A stretch of 64,000 nt of DNA from Endotrypanum monterogeii (taxonomy: Eukaryota; Euglenozoa; Kinetoplastea; Trypanosomatida; Trypanosomatidae), in contig CM007317.1 of the NCBI GenBank assembly GCA_000333855.2, forward strand, positions 966,596-1,030,595. The letters are read 5' to 3'. The notes beneath the pieces are model-generated. The model made no database searches. It worked only from the letters and a program-made list of their open reading frames with translations, and was not told where the DNA came from. Within the stretch, counting starts at the first letter, position 1, and each line of letters opens with the position of its first letter. Below are positions 21,091-32,241 of the stretch, piece after piece. The position numbers were made by a program, and so were the translations under genes.

Positions 21091-24000
21091 ATGACGCTCG
21101 AGTTGCAGAAGCAGGAGCTCCAGCGGCAGGTGGAGGCAGTGCAACAGCTTCGCCGTGCCCTCCATGATGCCTCCATTGTCGAAAAAAACGTTAGCCAGGG
21201 CAGTGCTAAAAACGTGAACAAGCCCCCGCAGGTGATGCGGACACGCCGCACCGTAGACGCACCCACTTTGAATGTGCTCAAGTCACCAAACTACCCCTTT
21301 ACTTTGTGTGAGGAAGCTCCCCCAGCGTATCTGCCGCCGCCTGTGCCGTACGATGTAGAGGGCGAGATAGAATCGCTGAAGCAGCGTGTCCTCCAGGTGC
21401 AAGAGGACTTGCAGATATACCAGAAGAAACACAGTCGCGGTGGGGCACCACTTACCGCAGTACAAGTGCTGGACTTCTTCGGTCAAAGCAACACCTATGC
21501 TGAGATTGCCTGGGAGGTGTCTTCGCTTCAGGGCCTGTACCGCTGGGTTCTCTCCCACTCGATCAGTCACTTGTGGAACTGCAAGGAGCAGCTGGAGTAT
21601 GTGCTTACTGAGCATGGTCAAGAACTACCGAAAACTGTGGAGGAGATGGATGCGTCACTGGAAGAGTATCCTTTTATTGTTGCTGTTTCCATCCTCGATA
21701 GTGATCGACAGGAAGTGGTGGCGCAGGAGCGTTCCCGTCTACGATCGGTTAGCCGTACGTTCCGCGATAAGGTGCCTGCGCTTGCAGTGACGGCTGCCAC
21801 GAGCTGCTACCTCACAGCCGAGGAGAAGTATATGTATCAAGAGTTCTACAACCAGTCGGAGCACATGCTTCTGCTGCTCAGTCACGCCGCGATGATCAAT
21901 AAAGCCAATGGTGCATCCTCATCTGAACAGAAGGCTCAACAAAGTGTTGTGGCCAGCGGCCAGTTGTCACATTTCCAGAAAAACGCGCATGGAGCCTTGC
22001 AAGAAACGGGTGCAAAGTTGCTTCCGAACGTTGCTGTCATTGGCGAGATGGACATCGACACACTTGCCACGGAGACGTTCTATGCTGTATCCGCGGAGCG
22101 AGAGGTCATCACGACTCTTATGAAAGCGATTCGAGAGCGACAAGAGCGGGGCGAATGTTTCGAGGTGTCACCAGCTGAGCGTGAGCGCCGACGTGCCGCA
22201 CTGATTTCTGTCTACGGCTGCGTGTTAAGTGATATGAGCCTTATGGCTCACCAGATGAACCTCACAGTTGAGTTCATGGAGTACTACGAGGCGTGGTTGA
22301 AGCTGCACGGATACGACTCTCACGATGCGTTTATGAAGGCACTCTCTACACGGAGTGCTGGCACACCGTGGCCTACTATGGAGGTGTATGGTGATCTCGG
22401 CTCTGGTGACGGCCACAGTCATTTTGTTCCGCCGACCGAGTCGATGATGCGCTACCACCGCCCGCCAGAGAGGAAGGCGAGCCCGGCCTTCGACGCTGAG
22501 GAGAAGAGCACCCTCAGTGAGTATGGGAAATCTGCAAGCGCAGGGAAAGCTTCGCCAGCGGACATTTCTGGTAGCGGTGCTTCTGCTCTCCGCCGCTCAT
22601 CTTTTTCGGGTGCCCCTACAAAGATTGCTGCCGGGGGTGCCGTTGATGCGCACACGGTCGTGTCCCCACTTTCTGCGTCTCCGGGTATGCGGAAAGGATC
22701 CAGTAGCGAAGTGGCCGGCGCTTTTTACGCTCTTCTCATCGAAGCCGCTGAGGCGATGCACGACACGGTCGCAATGGACGGTGATGACAATAGTGCGATC
22801 GAGCGTCTTTGGTTGACCGCGTGTGTGCGCTACGCTGTCCTCAAGATGCTGCGCCATGAGTGGAGAGCCGCGGATGTGGCGCGGAACATGTCCGCCACTG
22901 AGGATGCGCTGCTGGCTCTAATAGGCAGGGAAGTCACTCTTTCCCACATGAAGTCTACAGCCGCGGCACTCTGCGTGGTGCTTCAGGAATTGACTCGTTT
23001 GACTCTCGCCCGAAGTCCTTTGCGCTCGCTCGTTTCCGATGTGCCTGTAACGGTGCACATCCCCGATAATGTGGACCATTACGCCAGAGCGGTGGCGGAT
23101 GTCACCAACGTGGTGGAGCAACAGAGATGGTCCTCTGTCTTGGACGCTCTGTGGTTTCAGGGGGATCCGTCGGCTGCCGCATCTGGCGGTCTTCTGTTTC
23201 CATCAGCGACATCGAGGGGTGATGTCGAAGGCCCAGTACCCTCGAACAAGGAGAGCCGAGTTCATTTTCTTTATATTGAGTGTATCGAAATGCCGTCCAG
23301 AGCAGTAAGCAGTGATACGACCACCATTACGATATGCTATCGACTCCCTCGCATGTCGCCCGCAGCAAAGGAAAGTCGCCGTGGGGCACCTACACTCACC
23401 TCCGTCTCTGATGCGCAGCCTTCGAGCAAAAATGGGCGTTCTCGCTACCAGCTCGCCCGCCAGGTATTATTGGCTCTATATGAGGTGGAGGCAAAAGGTC
23501 TCCTCCCTTGCTTCGCGTGCCGCGTGTCAGAGGTAACTGCGGTGCCGCTTGGCCAGATGTTATACATCTTCTTCGACGACGGAGAGAACGGGACAGTGGT
23601 AGACGAGAAACACCTCCTGCATCTTTGCATACTACCGCCACCAGCAATGGAGCTGCGGCGTGTGCACGCCATCGCAGGGCAGTCGCCGGCACCAACGCGC
23701 GTCATGGATGAGCTCTACAGTACCTTTGGTGGGCCTGTAAGTCTTAGTTCCATCGGACTTATTCTGGGTGCTTTGCTGGAGAGTATGGCTGCGCGTGCGC
23801 CTCTTTTACATGACCTCTACATGGCTGCCTCCACCGTGCGGGAGAAAGCCATGTCAGATATAAAGAGTGGTCTCTTGCCGAGAGAGTTCGAGAACGGAAA
23901 TACGCGCCCGAGTCCCGTGTCGTGTTCTCCCGCCAAGGTGCGGGCGCTGAGCATCCAGCGGGAATCGGTAATAAACCGCAACTCGCACTCGAAGCGTTCC

Positions 24001-24267
24001 TTCATATCTCCCCTGCTGCGCCATGTCGAAGACAGAATCTCCCTTTTGGAGGCGGGTGAGGGGCGCACCAGCAGCAACACCAGTAGCAACAAAGAGCCCC
24101 ACCAACAGGTGAAGAACACGAGCACCCACCCCACAGCCACAGTACTGGCGACGCCTGGCACGGCGGAATCACAACTACCGTCTGTGACTAGCCGACAGAC
24201 GCAAATGATTGGCGGCGCCGGTAGAACCTCTTCGTCCCCTTCAGCAGTGCGGCCTGAGCGGCGGTAG
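21091..24267 (+). CDS. 1058-residue conserved-looking protein, possible C-terminal pseudokinase
   Basis: The first ~35 residues form a short coiled coil (LELQKQELQRQVEAVQQLRRAL). Residues about 90-470 are mostly helical and look folded. Residues about 470-545 are a Ser/Ala-rich linker, and a further helical domain follows (about 550-690). From about 724 the order of elements resembles a protein-kinase lobe. A FLYIECIEMP segment could be beta5-hinge. QLARQVLLALYEVEAKGLLP (about 785-805) could be helix E. VTAVPLGQMLYIFFDDG could be the catalytic loop through the DFG region. SLSSIGLILGALLES (about 884-898) could be helix F. The catalytic HRD Asp, Asn and DFG motif are not present in normal form, so any kinase fold would be inactive. 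The last ~120 residues are disordered and basic. The pseudokinase idea is an inference from pattern alone. Confidence 0.82.
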   Translation: MTLELQKQELQRQVEAVQQLRRALHDASIVEKNVSQGSAKNVNKPPQVMRTRRTVDAPTLNVLKSPNYPFTLCEEAPPAYLPPPVPYDVEGEIESLKQRVLQVQEDLQIYQKKHSRGGAPLTAVQVLDFFGQSNTYAEIAWEVSSLQGLYRWVLSHSISHLWNCKEQLEYVLTEHGQELPKTVEEMDASLEEYPFIVAVSILDSDRQEVVAQERSRLRSVSRTFRDKVPALAVTAATSCYLTAEEKYMYQEFYNQSEHMLLLLSHAAMINKANGASSSEQKAQQSVVASGQLSHFQKNAHGALQETGAKLLPNVAVIGEMDIDTLATETFYAVSAEREVITTLMKAIRERQERGECFEVSPAERERRRAALISVYGCVLSDMSLMAHQMNLTVEFMEYYEAWLKLHGYDSHDAFMKALSTRSAGTPWPTMEVYGDLGSGDGHSHFVPPTESMMRYHRPPERKASPAFDAEEKSTLSEYGKSASAGKASPADISGSGASALRRSSFSGAPTKIAAGGAVDAHTVVSPLSASPGMRKGSSSEVAGAFYALLIEAAEAMHDTVAMDGDDNSAIERLWLTACVRYAVLKMLRHEWRAADVARNMSATEDALLALIGREVTLSHMKSTAAALCVVLQELTRLTLARSPLRSLVSDVPVTVHIPDNVDHYARAVADVTNVVEQQRWSSVLDALWFQGDPSAAASGGLLFPSATSRGDVEGPVPSNKESRVHFLYIECIEMPSRAVSSDTTTITICYRLPRMSPAAKESRRGAPTLTSVSDAQPSSKNGRSRYQLARQVLLALYEVEAKGLLPCFACRVSEVTAVPLGQMLYIFFDDGENGTVVDEKHLLHLCILPPPAMELRRVHAIAGQSPAPTRVMDELYSTFGGPVSLSSIGLILGALLESMAARAPLLHDLYMAASTVREKAMSDIKSGLLPREFENGNTRPSPVSCSPAKVRALSIQRESVINRNSHSKRSFISPLLRHVEDRISLLEAGEGRTSSNTSSNKEPHQQVKNTSTHPTATVLATPGTAESQLPSVTSRQTQMIGGAGRTSSSPSAVRPERR

Positions 24268-24588
24268 TCATGGAGAGTTCTGGTGCGTTTCTATGGGTTC
24301 AGGCTTCGGCCTGTACGTCTTCTTTTTTTTTTGTTCGTTTGCCTTGTTCATACTTCCCATCACGTGCTGCTTACTTGCTCTTTATATCTTTATATATATA
24401 TATATATATATACAAGAAACGAATAATTATTTACCGCTCCCCTTTGTTGTTGTTTGTGTATATTTTTGTTTGCTTTGAATACCTGTACGAAGGCATTTGT
24501 CTTTACGTTGTGTGTGAGACTCAGACATGTGACTGTCTATATGGGCGTATCGAATAGATTTAGGGCTGATGCGCACACGTTCCCACAA

Positions 24589-24630
<42 letters not shown>

Positions 24631-26221
24631 TAATATATATGAATTTATGGTTGTAACTGCGCTGCCGGTTTATTGTGAGGTAAGAGGTTCAAACATATTG
24701 CTCAAGATAAGGGGGAGAATGTAACTCTGGTGGAATGACAGCGGGACTGCTCGATGGGGCGAGTGGGTGAGGAGAGCAGTAGGAGAAGGCTGTGGTGTGC
24801 TGTCCTTGTGGGTAAAGCCAAGGTGAAATGCGACCAGGTTTCCTGTGATGGTGTCTACTTCCTTCGGTTGCTGCGGATGCCTTTACTCTTCGGTGAATGC
24901 GAGGGGGGGGGAGGGGGAGGGACATCAGCAGTCGTGGGACTGCCCCCCCCCCCCCTTCCTCCCCCTCCCCACAAAATCTTTTTTTTGAAGGATAATATAA
25001 AAATATATATGTAGATATATGTTTTTTTTTTTTTATGTGTTAGACTTCCCCCCCTTTTTTTTAAATGCTCTTTTCCAAAAAAAAAAAAGAAAAAAGAATT
25101 CTTGCCAATGTCAAGTCGTCTTGCGTGTGCGCTTCATTTTAAAAAGACTTCTTGTGAAGATTTCGTGATATGCAGGGCGACAGTAATGGTGCCGGTGACG
25201 CGACGCATCCATTTCTTCACGTTTTTTTTTTCTCCTTCTTTGATGTCCCTCTTTTTTCCCTGCATTTTTTTTTCTGTGTTTTTGTGGTCTCCGTTCGCTT
25301 CTATTTGTGTCTCCTTCCTCCCTCCCAGTTCTCCTTTCTGTTCCCCTTCCCCGGTGTTGATGGCGGTGTTCAGGGACGGAAAGTTTTTTTTTTTGTGCTA
25401 GTCTCTACTGATCTCAAGCAACTGATCAGGGTGTGTGTAGGGGGGGGGGAAGGGGGGCTGTATGTGATGAGAAAAGTGAAAGCTTTTCTGCACAGGCTCC
25501 CTTCGAGGCTCTCCGCGTCTATACACTGAGTGCGGCGGCGAATCGATGTTTTTTTTTCGGATTCTTGTTTTTTTTTTTTTTGTATGTGTGCATGTGCTTT
25601 TTTCAGGTCTGTTGTGCCGCAGTGACTGTGTGCTGGTGAGGCTTCTGTGTTCAGGTTTTTCTTTGACGGGTGTCTGCATTGCTGGTGTTCGTGAATGAAG
25701 AGGGGCAGGGATCATGTGGTTTGTGGATTGCAACGGTTGGTGCATTGACCCCTCTTATTTTTTATTTTTTGGTGGGGTATACCATTGCACCTTGTTCTCC
25801 CCATCCGCTTTCCCTTCTCCAGTTTTTCCCCGTTTTGCGTCTCAACCCCTGTCACGCTCCACAACGCACGAGTGCTACACAGAGTTTATTCAAGTACTCT
25901 CGAGGCCACTAAAGGCCGTCGGATCTGCGCTCTGAACCGGAAAAAAAAATGGTGGTCAATAAAATGCGAAGATCCCTTGTCCTTTCCCCCCTTTTTTTTT
26001 CCTCGTAGAAGTTTTAACAGTCATCCGCGTGGGCCGATAGCGGAGGGTGCTGAACTCTCGCGAACGAGCAGATATACGGACATGTACATTCGGTAATTTA
26101 CGTTTTCTTATTAGAATATCCCAACGCTGTTGATCTTCATATATTGACACACATTTATGTTTAAAAAAAAAAAAAAACACACAAAAATAAAAGTTCAAAA
26201 TGAGAATGAAAACCCCCAGAA

Positions 26222-26252
<31 letters not shown>

Positions 26253-27305
26253 TTTAAAGGCGTTGGATGTGCTGCATCAACGATCTGGGGTTGCACGGTC
26301 AGAGGTCGTCTGCAACTGTAGGTCGGAAAAGGGGTTAGAGGGGAGGGAAAGGAGCGAGTGCCCTCTTCAGCAGAGACTTACTTTTTTGTCTTGATTTCTC
26401 CTTGTAGGTGCTACAGCACTTGGAGTATTTTGGACCTCACCCTCTTTCTACCCTCTCTCCTCCTTTTTTTTCCCAAGCGGTGGACCTGGTGCAATCTCGA
26501 ATGGCGAGGGCGGGACGCGTGCACAGGTTGACTGATTGTCACTTGTGGTGCATCTCATAGATTCTCTCGAATGACGGGGGGGGGGATGGAAGGTGGAAAG
26601 ACGCTTTCCCTGTGCACAAACCAATACGCCGTGTTGATTCGCTGGTAAACCTCAGATTTACTCGCACACCTTTGAGACATTTGCTTCGTCGCCCCTCTTC
26701 TTTTCAATGAATATATATAATTCTGGACCACCTCAACAGTTATATTAACGCTTCTGACATGGGGGCGAGAAACTCACACAGCAAAGCGTTTTAAAACTAT
26801 ACCTAAAAGGGTGAGCAAACTGATTTATCCATCATCTGTTCGTAACCGCCTTTGGTATCGGAAAACGTGTTGGAATATACCTCGCCTGCTAACGGAAAAA
26901 AAACTTCTCATTTTCTCCGACATTCATTTAACCCCTCATTCTATCCCTTTTCAGACTTCCTCCCCCTCCCTCCCCTGTGTGGTTCACAAAAATAGGTATC
27001 TCAGTGCCTTAAGGCAGTGTGGGCTCTCATCGGCGCCGCGACTCTCCGTCTGTGCTCTGTTTACGTTTATTTTTGTCAGAGCTGGGTAGGCGGAGTCGCT
27101 AGCTGCCTTTTCCCGATATACTGTCATCGTGTTAGACATTCCGTCTGCATGACAGTAAGCCAACAGTCCTTCACCTTGAAGCTGGCGTGGTGGTAGAAGA
27201 ACGAGGGCTGAGGCAAGACCAGGATTGGGCCCACTGACCCCAATTTCTTTTTTTCCTTTTTTCGTATCCAATATTCGTGAACGCCTCTTCTTGTGGTGAA
27301 CGGAA
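24268..27305. other. 3.0 kb intergenic spacer rich in simple repeats
   Basis: No convincing gene. (TA)n arrays lie at about 24391-24411, 24608-24630 (behind a CA run) and 26222-26249. G- and C-runs lie at about 24901-24921 and 24943-24954, with many T8-T13 tracts. The final 200 bases hold a T-rich tract at about 27246-27263, but no AG lies between it and the next ATG. The splice acceptor may therefore be further upstream, for example after the pyrimidine tract ending near 27131. Confidence 0.65.
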
Positions 27306-28511
27306 ATGAGTGGGATCGAACACGACCACGTGTCGATTAGCGGCGGTGGCACTTCAGTGTCCACTTCCACGCATCGTAACATTCAGTTGTTACGCTATGG
27401 ATCTCTCATTGTTCTGGGATTATATGCTGGGGCCACCTTTTACAAGCTTGGCCTTCTTTCTCGGATCCTCCCTGCTGGCATCAACCAGCGACTGGAGTCG
27501 ACCGTGGAAGCTATCAAACACCGAACACACCCAATGGGCGATAAGAAACGCTTTGCGTTGGCGAGGTCTCACTTGACGGCAACCTACTGCCTCTCCGCCA
27601 GTGGGATGTTTGTATTGGTGGGTGGAGTTGCTGCCTTCCGCTATGCGCCGCACATTCCCATTGCCATCCCTGTCACCACTACACTGGTACCGGCTGTGCT
27701 GCTGCTGGCTTTTCCAAAAGCAATGATGCTGCCAGTAGGTCGTCTTCTATGCTTTTTCACATCTTTGGCATCAGCTGGGTACGCACTGGGACCCATAGGC
27801 TGGGTGGCCCAGGATACTCTCGTCGTGTTCCTGTTGCTTACAGGTTGCACCATGACAGGCATATGTCTCCCTCTTTACCTCACACGCGGTATGATCAGTT
27901 ATGTCATTAGTGCTCAGGTGCTCTCCTCTGCTTTATCGATTGCCCTTGTAACTGCCCCCAAACAGTCGAGCGACATGTCGCCGTTCAAAGCGCTGAAGGA
28001 GCAGGCGGGGGTAAAAATTATTCTGAACGGTGACATAAATGTTCTCTTCACGATGCAGCTCATCTCCAACGTTGGGGTTTGCGCTTTACATACATTACCG
28101 ATCATATATCACTTCGTAACTTGGCGGGGACGAGATGAAGACCTCCGCGAATCGACAGATCCAGTGAGGGAGGCCTTCGCGATTTGTGCTGGCTCGACGT
28201 ATGTGATTTACCGCTGCGTCCATTGGGCGTGTCGTTGTCTTATGCGCCGCGTCACAGCCGACAACAACGACAGCTCGACCCGTGGACGCGGACAAGAGAC
28301 GTGGCTGGCTCTTTCGGACCACTCGCTAGACGTGAACCGTGCGAGCAGCGTGGCGTCAATTGCTGTCATGGGTCTTTGGTATGTACGCGTCGTGTCGCTG
28401 CTTCAAAGAGGCGACATGGAGACAACACTGAATCACGTGCGCTCTGTGTGCGCCCGCGTCTCGCCGATGACTCTGCTTTTGGGAGTTCCATCCAGCACAC
28501 TAATAGTTTAG
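27306..28511 (+). CDS. Multi-span membrane protein, GHITM/TMBIM5 (Bax inhibitor-1)-like
   Basis: 401 residues with about seven hydrophobic segments: roughly residues 30-50, 88-110, 114-135, 142-163, 170-190, 198-216 and 240-268. A further weak one lies near 287-305, followed by a short tail. HLTATYCLSASGMFVLVGGVAAFR and the following segments resemble GHITM/TMBIM5, the inner-mitochondrial-membrane branch of the Bax-inhibitor-1 family, implicated in cristae structure and calcium/proton exchange. The segment DPVREAFAICAGSTYVIYRC could match the family's last helix (DP-x-x-S...Y...N-x-F), but the usual Asp and Asn are not retained. The N-terminus is not a typical mitochondrial presequence. Family assignment is moderate; a generic trypanosomatid membrane protein is the alternative. 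The first ATG was used. Confidence 0.8.
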   Translation: MSGIEHDHVSISGGGTSVSTSTHRNIQLLRYGSLIVLGLYAGATFYKLGLLSRILPAGINQRLESTVEAIKHRTHPMGDKKRFALARSHLTATYCLSASGMFVLVGGVAAFRYAPHIPIAIPVTTTLVPAVLLLAFPKAMMLPVGRLLCFFTSLASAGYALGPIGWVAQDTLVVFLLLTGCTMTGICLPLYLTRGMISYVISAQVLSSALSIALVTAPKQSSDMSPFKALKEQAGVKIILNGDINVLFTMQLISNVGVCALHTLPIIYHFVTWRGRDEDLRESTDPVREAFAICAGSTYVIYRCVHWACRCLMRRVTADNNDSSTRGRGQETWLALSDHSLDVNRASSVASIAVMGLWYVRVVSLLQRGDMETTLNHVRSVCARVSPMTLLLGVPSSTLIV

Positions 28512-28671
28512 CGGGAGCGCGTGTGCGCACCCACTTGGGTGTCGTAGTCGTCTTTTTTTTTTTGCGGAGGGACGGTGATGATGAAGGGAGGTATATATAT
28601 ATGTATATATATATATGCCTTTGAATTTGAACTTCAGAAAACAGTCAGGAGGCTACAGTAGTAGAAAATGT

Positions 28672-28706
<35 letters not shown>

Positions 28707-28723
28707 GTGTACTATATATATAT

Positions 28724-29079
28724 NNNNNNNNNNNNNNNNNNNNNNNNNNNNNNNNNNNNNNNNNNNNNNNNNNNNNNNNNNNNNNNNNNNNNNNNNNNNN
28801 NNNNNNNNNNNNNNNNNNNNNNNNNNNNNNNNNNNNNNNNNNNNNNNNNNNNNNNNNNNNNNNNNNNNNNNNNNNNNNNNNNNNNNNNNNNNNNNNNNNN
28901 NNNNNNNNNNNNNNNNNNNNNNNNNNNNNNNNNNNNNNNNNNNNNNNNNNNNNNNNNNNNNNNNNNNNNNNNNNNNNNNNNNNNNNNNNNNNNNNNNNNN
29001 NNNNNNNNNNNNNNNNNNNNNNNNNNNNNNNNNNNNNNNNNNNNNNNNNNNNNNNNNNNNNNNNNNNNNNNNNNNNNNN
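28724..29079. other. Assembly gap (356 N)
   Basis: A run of N flanked on both sides by TA dinucleotide arrays. The repeat is the likely cause of the gap. Confidence 0.98.
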
Positions 29080-29111
29080 TAGAGCGCTCGTTACGTTCCC
29101 ACTTCGACGTC

Positions 29112-29148
<37 letters not shown>

Positions 29149-29599
29149 TACACATGTATATATGTATACATATTGGTTTGGAAGGACCTTTTCCTAAAAG
29201 GGAAAGCGAATAGGAACGGCAATGAAGGCAAATAATTTTCCACCAAAGTCAATTTCCGAGGTGTGAAAACGTAGACAAACCGCTGTGATCATCAAATTCA
29301 CCTTTTGCCTTACCCCCCTCCCCTTGAAAAACAAAAAATCTGTATTCTATCTTCACTGTTTTTTCCACACGTGCGTTGAGGTCTGGTGTCGTCTCTTGTT
29401 CTTCGATATATCGTAACACTAACGTTGACGCATTGGTGCGATGGGGTCACGATTTCGGGTCGTTTGTTTTGCTTTTTGAAACATTTTTTTTTTCCAGAAT
29501 CTCATGGCCCCTCTCCTCATGTACAGGGGAATTTGCTGTGGATAGCACAGTCACGTTGTCCTCTCCTTGTTGCTTTCGTTTCTTTCTATTATCATCTTT

Positions 29600-29619
29600 G
29601 CTGTTTTTTTTTGTTGCAG
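29600..29619 (+). promoter_or_regulatory. Putative trans-splice acceptor
   Basis: A T-rich tract ends in GCAG at 29616-29619, 15 bases upstream of the tandem ATGs at 29635 and 29638. This is a strong match to a spliced-leader acceptor. It explains why the open frame upstream of 29635 is not part of the protein. Confidence 0.65.
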
Positions 29620-29634
29620 CTAGAGTATAAAAGA

Positions 29635-31368
29635 ATGATGACCGGAAGGAGAAAGGAAGCGTTTAGCAACACGAATGAATACCTTGGAGAGCATTCTGAT
29701 GCCGACGTACCGAGCTGGCTCCGTCGACCGTATACACGGACGATACCGACAGAGATTCGTACGACTGCACAGTTAACTCTGTCCTTCGAGGATATTCGAA
29801 AGCGATGGCGGAAGCTGTGCGAAACCGTGGCCTACGCACGTGAAGAGTCCGTCGATGACGGCGCATCGACGGATGAGATGAGTGTGTCGCGTGAAGCTCG
29901 CACTATTGTGGAGGGATTGGTGAGTCAGTTGAAGTCGGTGAAGCAGGAGTTGCTTGCACACCTGTCGAAGCTCTCAGAGGCAGTCGACTCGCCCGTGTCC
30001 TCACTTCCATTGGAGACTACCGACTGTCAGCTTCCTGCGTGGGTAGTCGATTTGATGCGTCAGAGCAGCCCGTCTCCACCGACTAGAAGCTCTGTGGAGC
30101 ACATTTCAGAGGAGATGCGGCGCTACTTGCAGACGATTTGGCTGGCGCGGCGAGTGTGGGTGTGGTCTGTTTGCTTTGCCAGCGTCCTGATGGACCTGGA
30201 GCTCCTGTCAGGCAGCGTCAGTGTAGCCACGGAGCTGTTTTTCGGGAGCGTGTTACACCTTGCCGTCACTCCTGAAGAGAACGAAACGGTTTGTGCTACG
30301 GACAAGAGCCGGGTCTTAGACAGTTCCTACAATAAGAGCGGCTTACTTACTGAGAACCTCCTCCTCGAAGTGATGGAGGCAGAGACGGCCGCTGCGCCGA
30401 AGAGGTGCTGCAGCGACATGGCGGACTGCGGTGCTCACGATGGTAATTATTCCCCTTCGACTTCGTATCAGCTGAGGGAGGAAGCGGCTGAGATGTTTTA
30501 TTTTTTTGGCTGCTCGGTTGTAAAGACAGAGTCTATTACGGAGACTGTGACAGGGGCGGATGATGAGAGAAACTCTTTGCCGAGAGTCTGCGCATCCGCA
30601 CCGATACGAGACTTACTTTGGGTGCACGCGGTTTCGCTGTGCTACAGCGTTACGGTGCGTGATGAGAGAAGTGCCTCCCGCTTGCTTGCGGTGTTCGAAG
30701 CAGCAAAGCATGCATTGTCCATAGGGCTGATGGTTAGTTCCAGTGAGGACGAATTGTCGTCGGAGGAAACTTTTAAAACTGCACCCGACACGTTTTTGCC
30801 ATTAGGGAATCCACATACTTTATGGAGTGTCATTGTCTTTGTGCTGGGTGTAGCCAAAACGATCGTCGATGAGGATTACCACGCATTGCAACGCCTTTTT
30901 TACGGTGCTGGGCTGGTGGAAGCCGACCGAAACACATCTGAAGATGGGGGAGGGGACAAGTTGCTCTCGTCGTCGTCACCGTCGCTGTTGGCACTGTGCC
31001 CTCAGTGTCTCATCTTCCGCTTTTTGATTCGTCTTTTAGAAGAACATGTGGTGCGACGGCGATGGATCGAGGATGGAATTGGGAGGGCCTTCCGCCCCAT
31101 AGAGCCCCCTGATGCTCCGGAAAACGCGGCAGCATCAGGTGTAATTGACAGAAAAGATTTTCATCCCTATAGGCTAGCCTGTGTACTCAAAAATTGCACC
31201 CGGTCGATGGCGGCAGGGGAACGTGCTACAGTGGACGACATCGGAAATCCCACGCAACTTTTCCAGGGAACGTGGAAGCTCTGCGACGCATTGCAGATTG
31301 GCGCACTAGGTGATATGGGCGGCAACTGGCCAGTGCCTCCGGCTATGCTGAGGAGCACAATGGCTTAG
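29635..31368 (+). CDS. Unrecognised 577-residue protein
   Basis: The frame is open from 29386, but the first 83 codons lie before a clear splice acceptor (AG at 29618-29619) and encode low-complexity hydrophobic sequence. The start is therefore placed at the first of two adjacent ATGs. The protein is mainly helical. An N-terminal basic segment (MMTGRRKEAF) is followed by LTLSFEDIRKRWRKLCETVAYA and a leucine-rich helix around residues 95-120. Mixed helical sequence with Cys-rich patches follows, including CPQCLIFRFLIRLLEEHVVRRRW at about 459-481. No domain, signal peptide or convincing membrane span was recognised. Neighbours give no clue, since genes in these units are functionally mixed. Confidence 0.82.
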   Translation: MMTGRRKEAFSNTNEYLGEHSDADVPSWLRRPYTRTIPTEIRTTAQLTLSFEDIRKRWRKLCETVAYAREESVDDGASTDEMSVSREARTIVEGLVSQLKSVKQELLAHLSKLSEAVDSPVSSLPLETTDCQLPAWVVDLMRQSSPSPPTRSSVEHISEEMRRYLQTIWLARRVWVWSVCFASVLMDLELLSGSVSVATELFFGSVLHLAVTPEENETVCATDKSRVLDSSYNKSGLLTENLLLEVMEAETAAAPKRCCSDMADCGAHDGNYSPSTSYQLREEAAEMFYFFGCSVVKTESITETVTGADDERNSLPRVCASAPIRDLLWVHAVSLCYSVTVRDERSASRLLAVFEAAKHALSIGLMVSSSEDELSSEETFKTAPDTFLPLGNPHTLWSVIVFVLGVAKTIVDEDYHALQRLFYGAGLVEADRNTSEDGGGDKLLSSSSPSLLALCPQCLIFRFLIRLLEEHVVRRRWIEDGIGRAFRPIEPPDAPENAAASGVIDRKDFHPYRLACVLKNCTRSMAAGERATVDDIGNPTQLFQGTWKLCDALQIGALGDMGGNWPVPPAMLRSTMA

Positions 31369-32209
31369 AGCGATGGAAGTGTGTGAGTGCTTCTCTCATC
31401 TGAGAGAACAGTCCAACGGTTTGAATCACTTCCTCTCAATCGCCCAAACGCGTAGTGCTTGTATACAAATATATATATATATATATATATATGTATTCAT
31501 ATATGTCTGGTGGTGGTGAAGGTGTACGCATACTGCACGTTTTTTTTTTTGACTATGCATACCGCAGGAAGTACACAGGGAACATGCGGTGATCTGCGCG
31601 TGTATTACGGGGGAGGGAGGAGGGGGAGGGTGTTCTTTACTGCAAGCCACATGGAAACATCAACAACGCACCGTAGATGCGTTGATGCCTCGAAAAGCGG
31701 CAATCAATGGTCGCGCATGTTCACCGCCCACCGATTTCGTTTTGTTGAACAGATATTGCCTCTTGAAGAGGTCTTTTTGCACGATACTTCTCTATATTTT
31801 TCAAGTAATTTATCCCATGACCTTGCTGCAACCCATTCCGTTGCTTCGCCGACGAAAATTCTGTGGAGGGTAATAGACATTTCTAAGGGCGGAGAGCGAA
31901 GGGAAGCAGTGCTGTACTAGACAGTGTTGGGTTGACGCAGTATTTTATAAACTGTCAGATATGAAAGTTGATCGGCTTGGGATATGCTAAACATTGTTTT
32001 TTTTTTTCTTCTGCACTCTCATTGGCAATTACTCTTTTGAAAATGATGTGAGAACGCCCATTTTCGGCGGAGGGAGATGGCCTCACCACAATCCCCCCCC
32101 CTCCTTATTCCCACTCCCTCATTACCTTCCTCCTCGAAGCGATCTTTTTTTCACACTACAGGGGTGCTGATTTATCCAGCGTGAATTAGGGGCTAGACAG
32201 GCCCTCGAG

Positions 32210-32241
<32 letters not shown>

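Larger units (their letters stand above)
28512..29634. other. Intergenic region interrupted by an N gap between TA arrays
   Basis: TA-rich arrays occur at about 28591-28616, 28676-28702 and 29113-29144. Unknown bases fill 28724-29079. No gene is visible in the readable parts. Open frames that cross the Ns are meaningless. Confidence 0.75.

Noticed and set aside
28615..29213. Open frames spanning the N gap at 28724-29079
   Set aside because: They consist mainly of unknown residues and cannot be interpreted.
29386..29634. N-terminal extension of the 577-residue protein
   Set aside because: It lies before a clear pyrimidine-tract/AG acceptor at 29618-29619 and encodes low-complexity hydrophobic sequence.
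31459..31920. 153-codon open frame between the 577-residue protein and RAD51C genes
   Set aside because: It starts within a TA array (Tyr-Ile run) and shows no coherent domain or splice signal.
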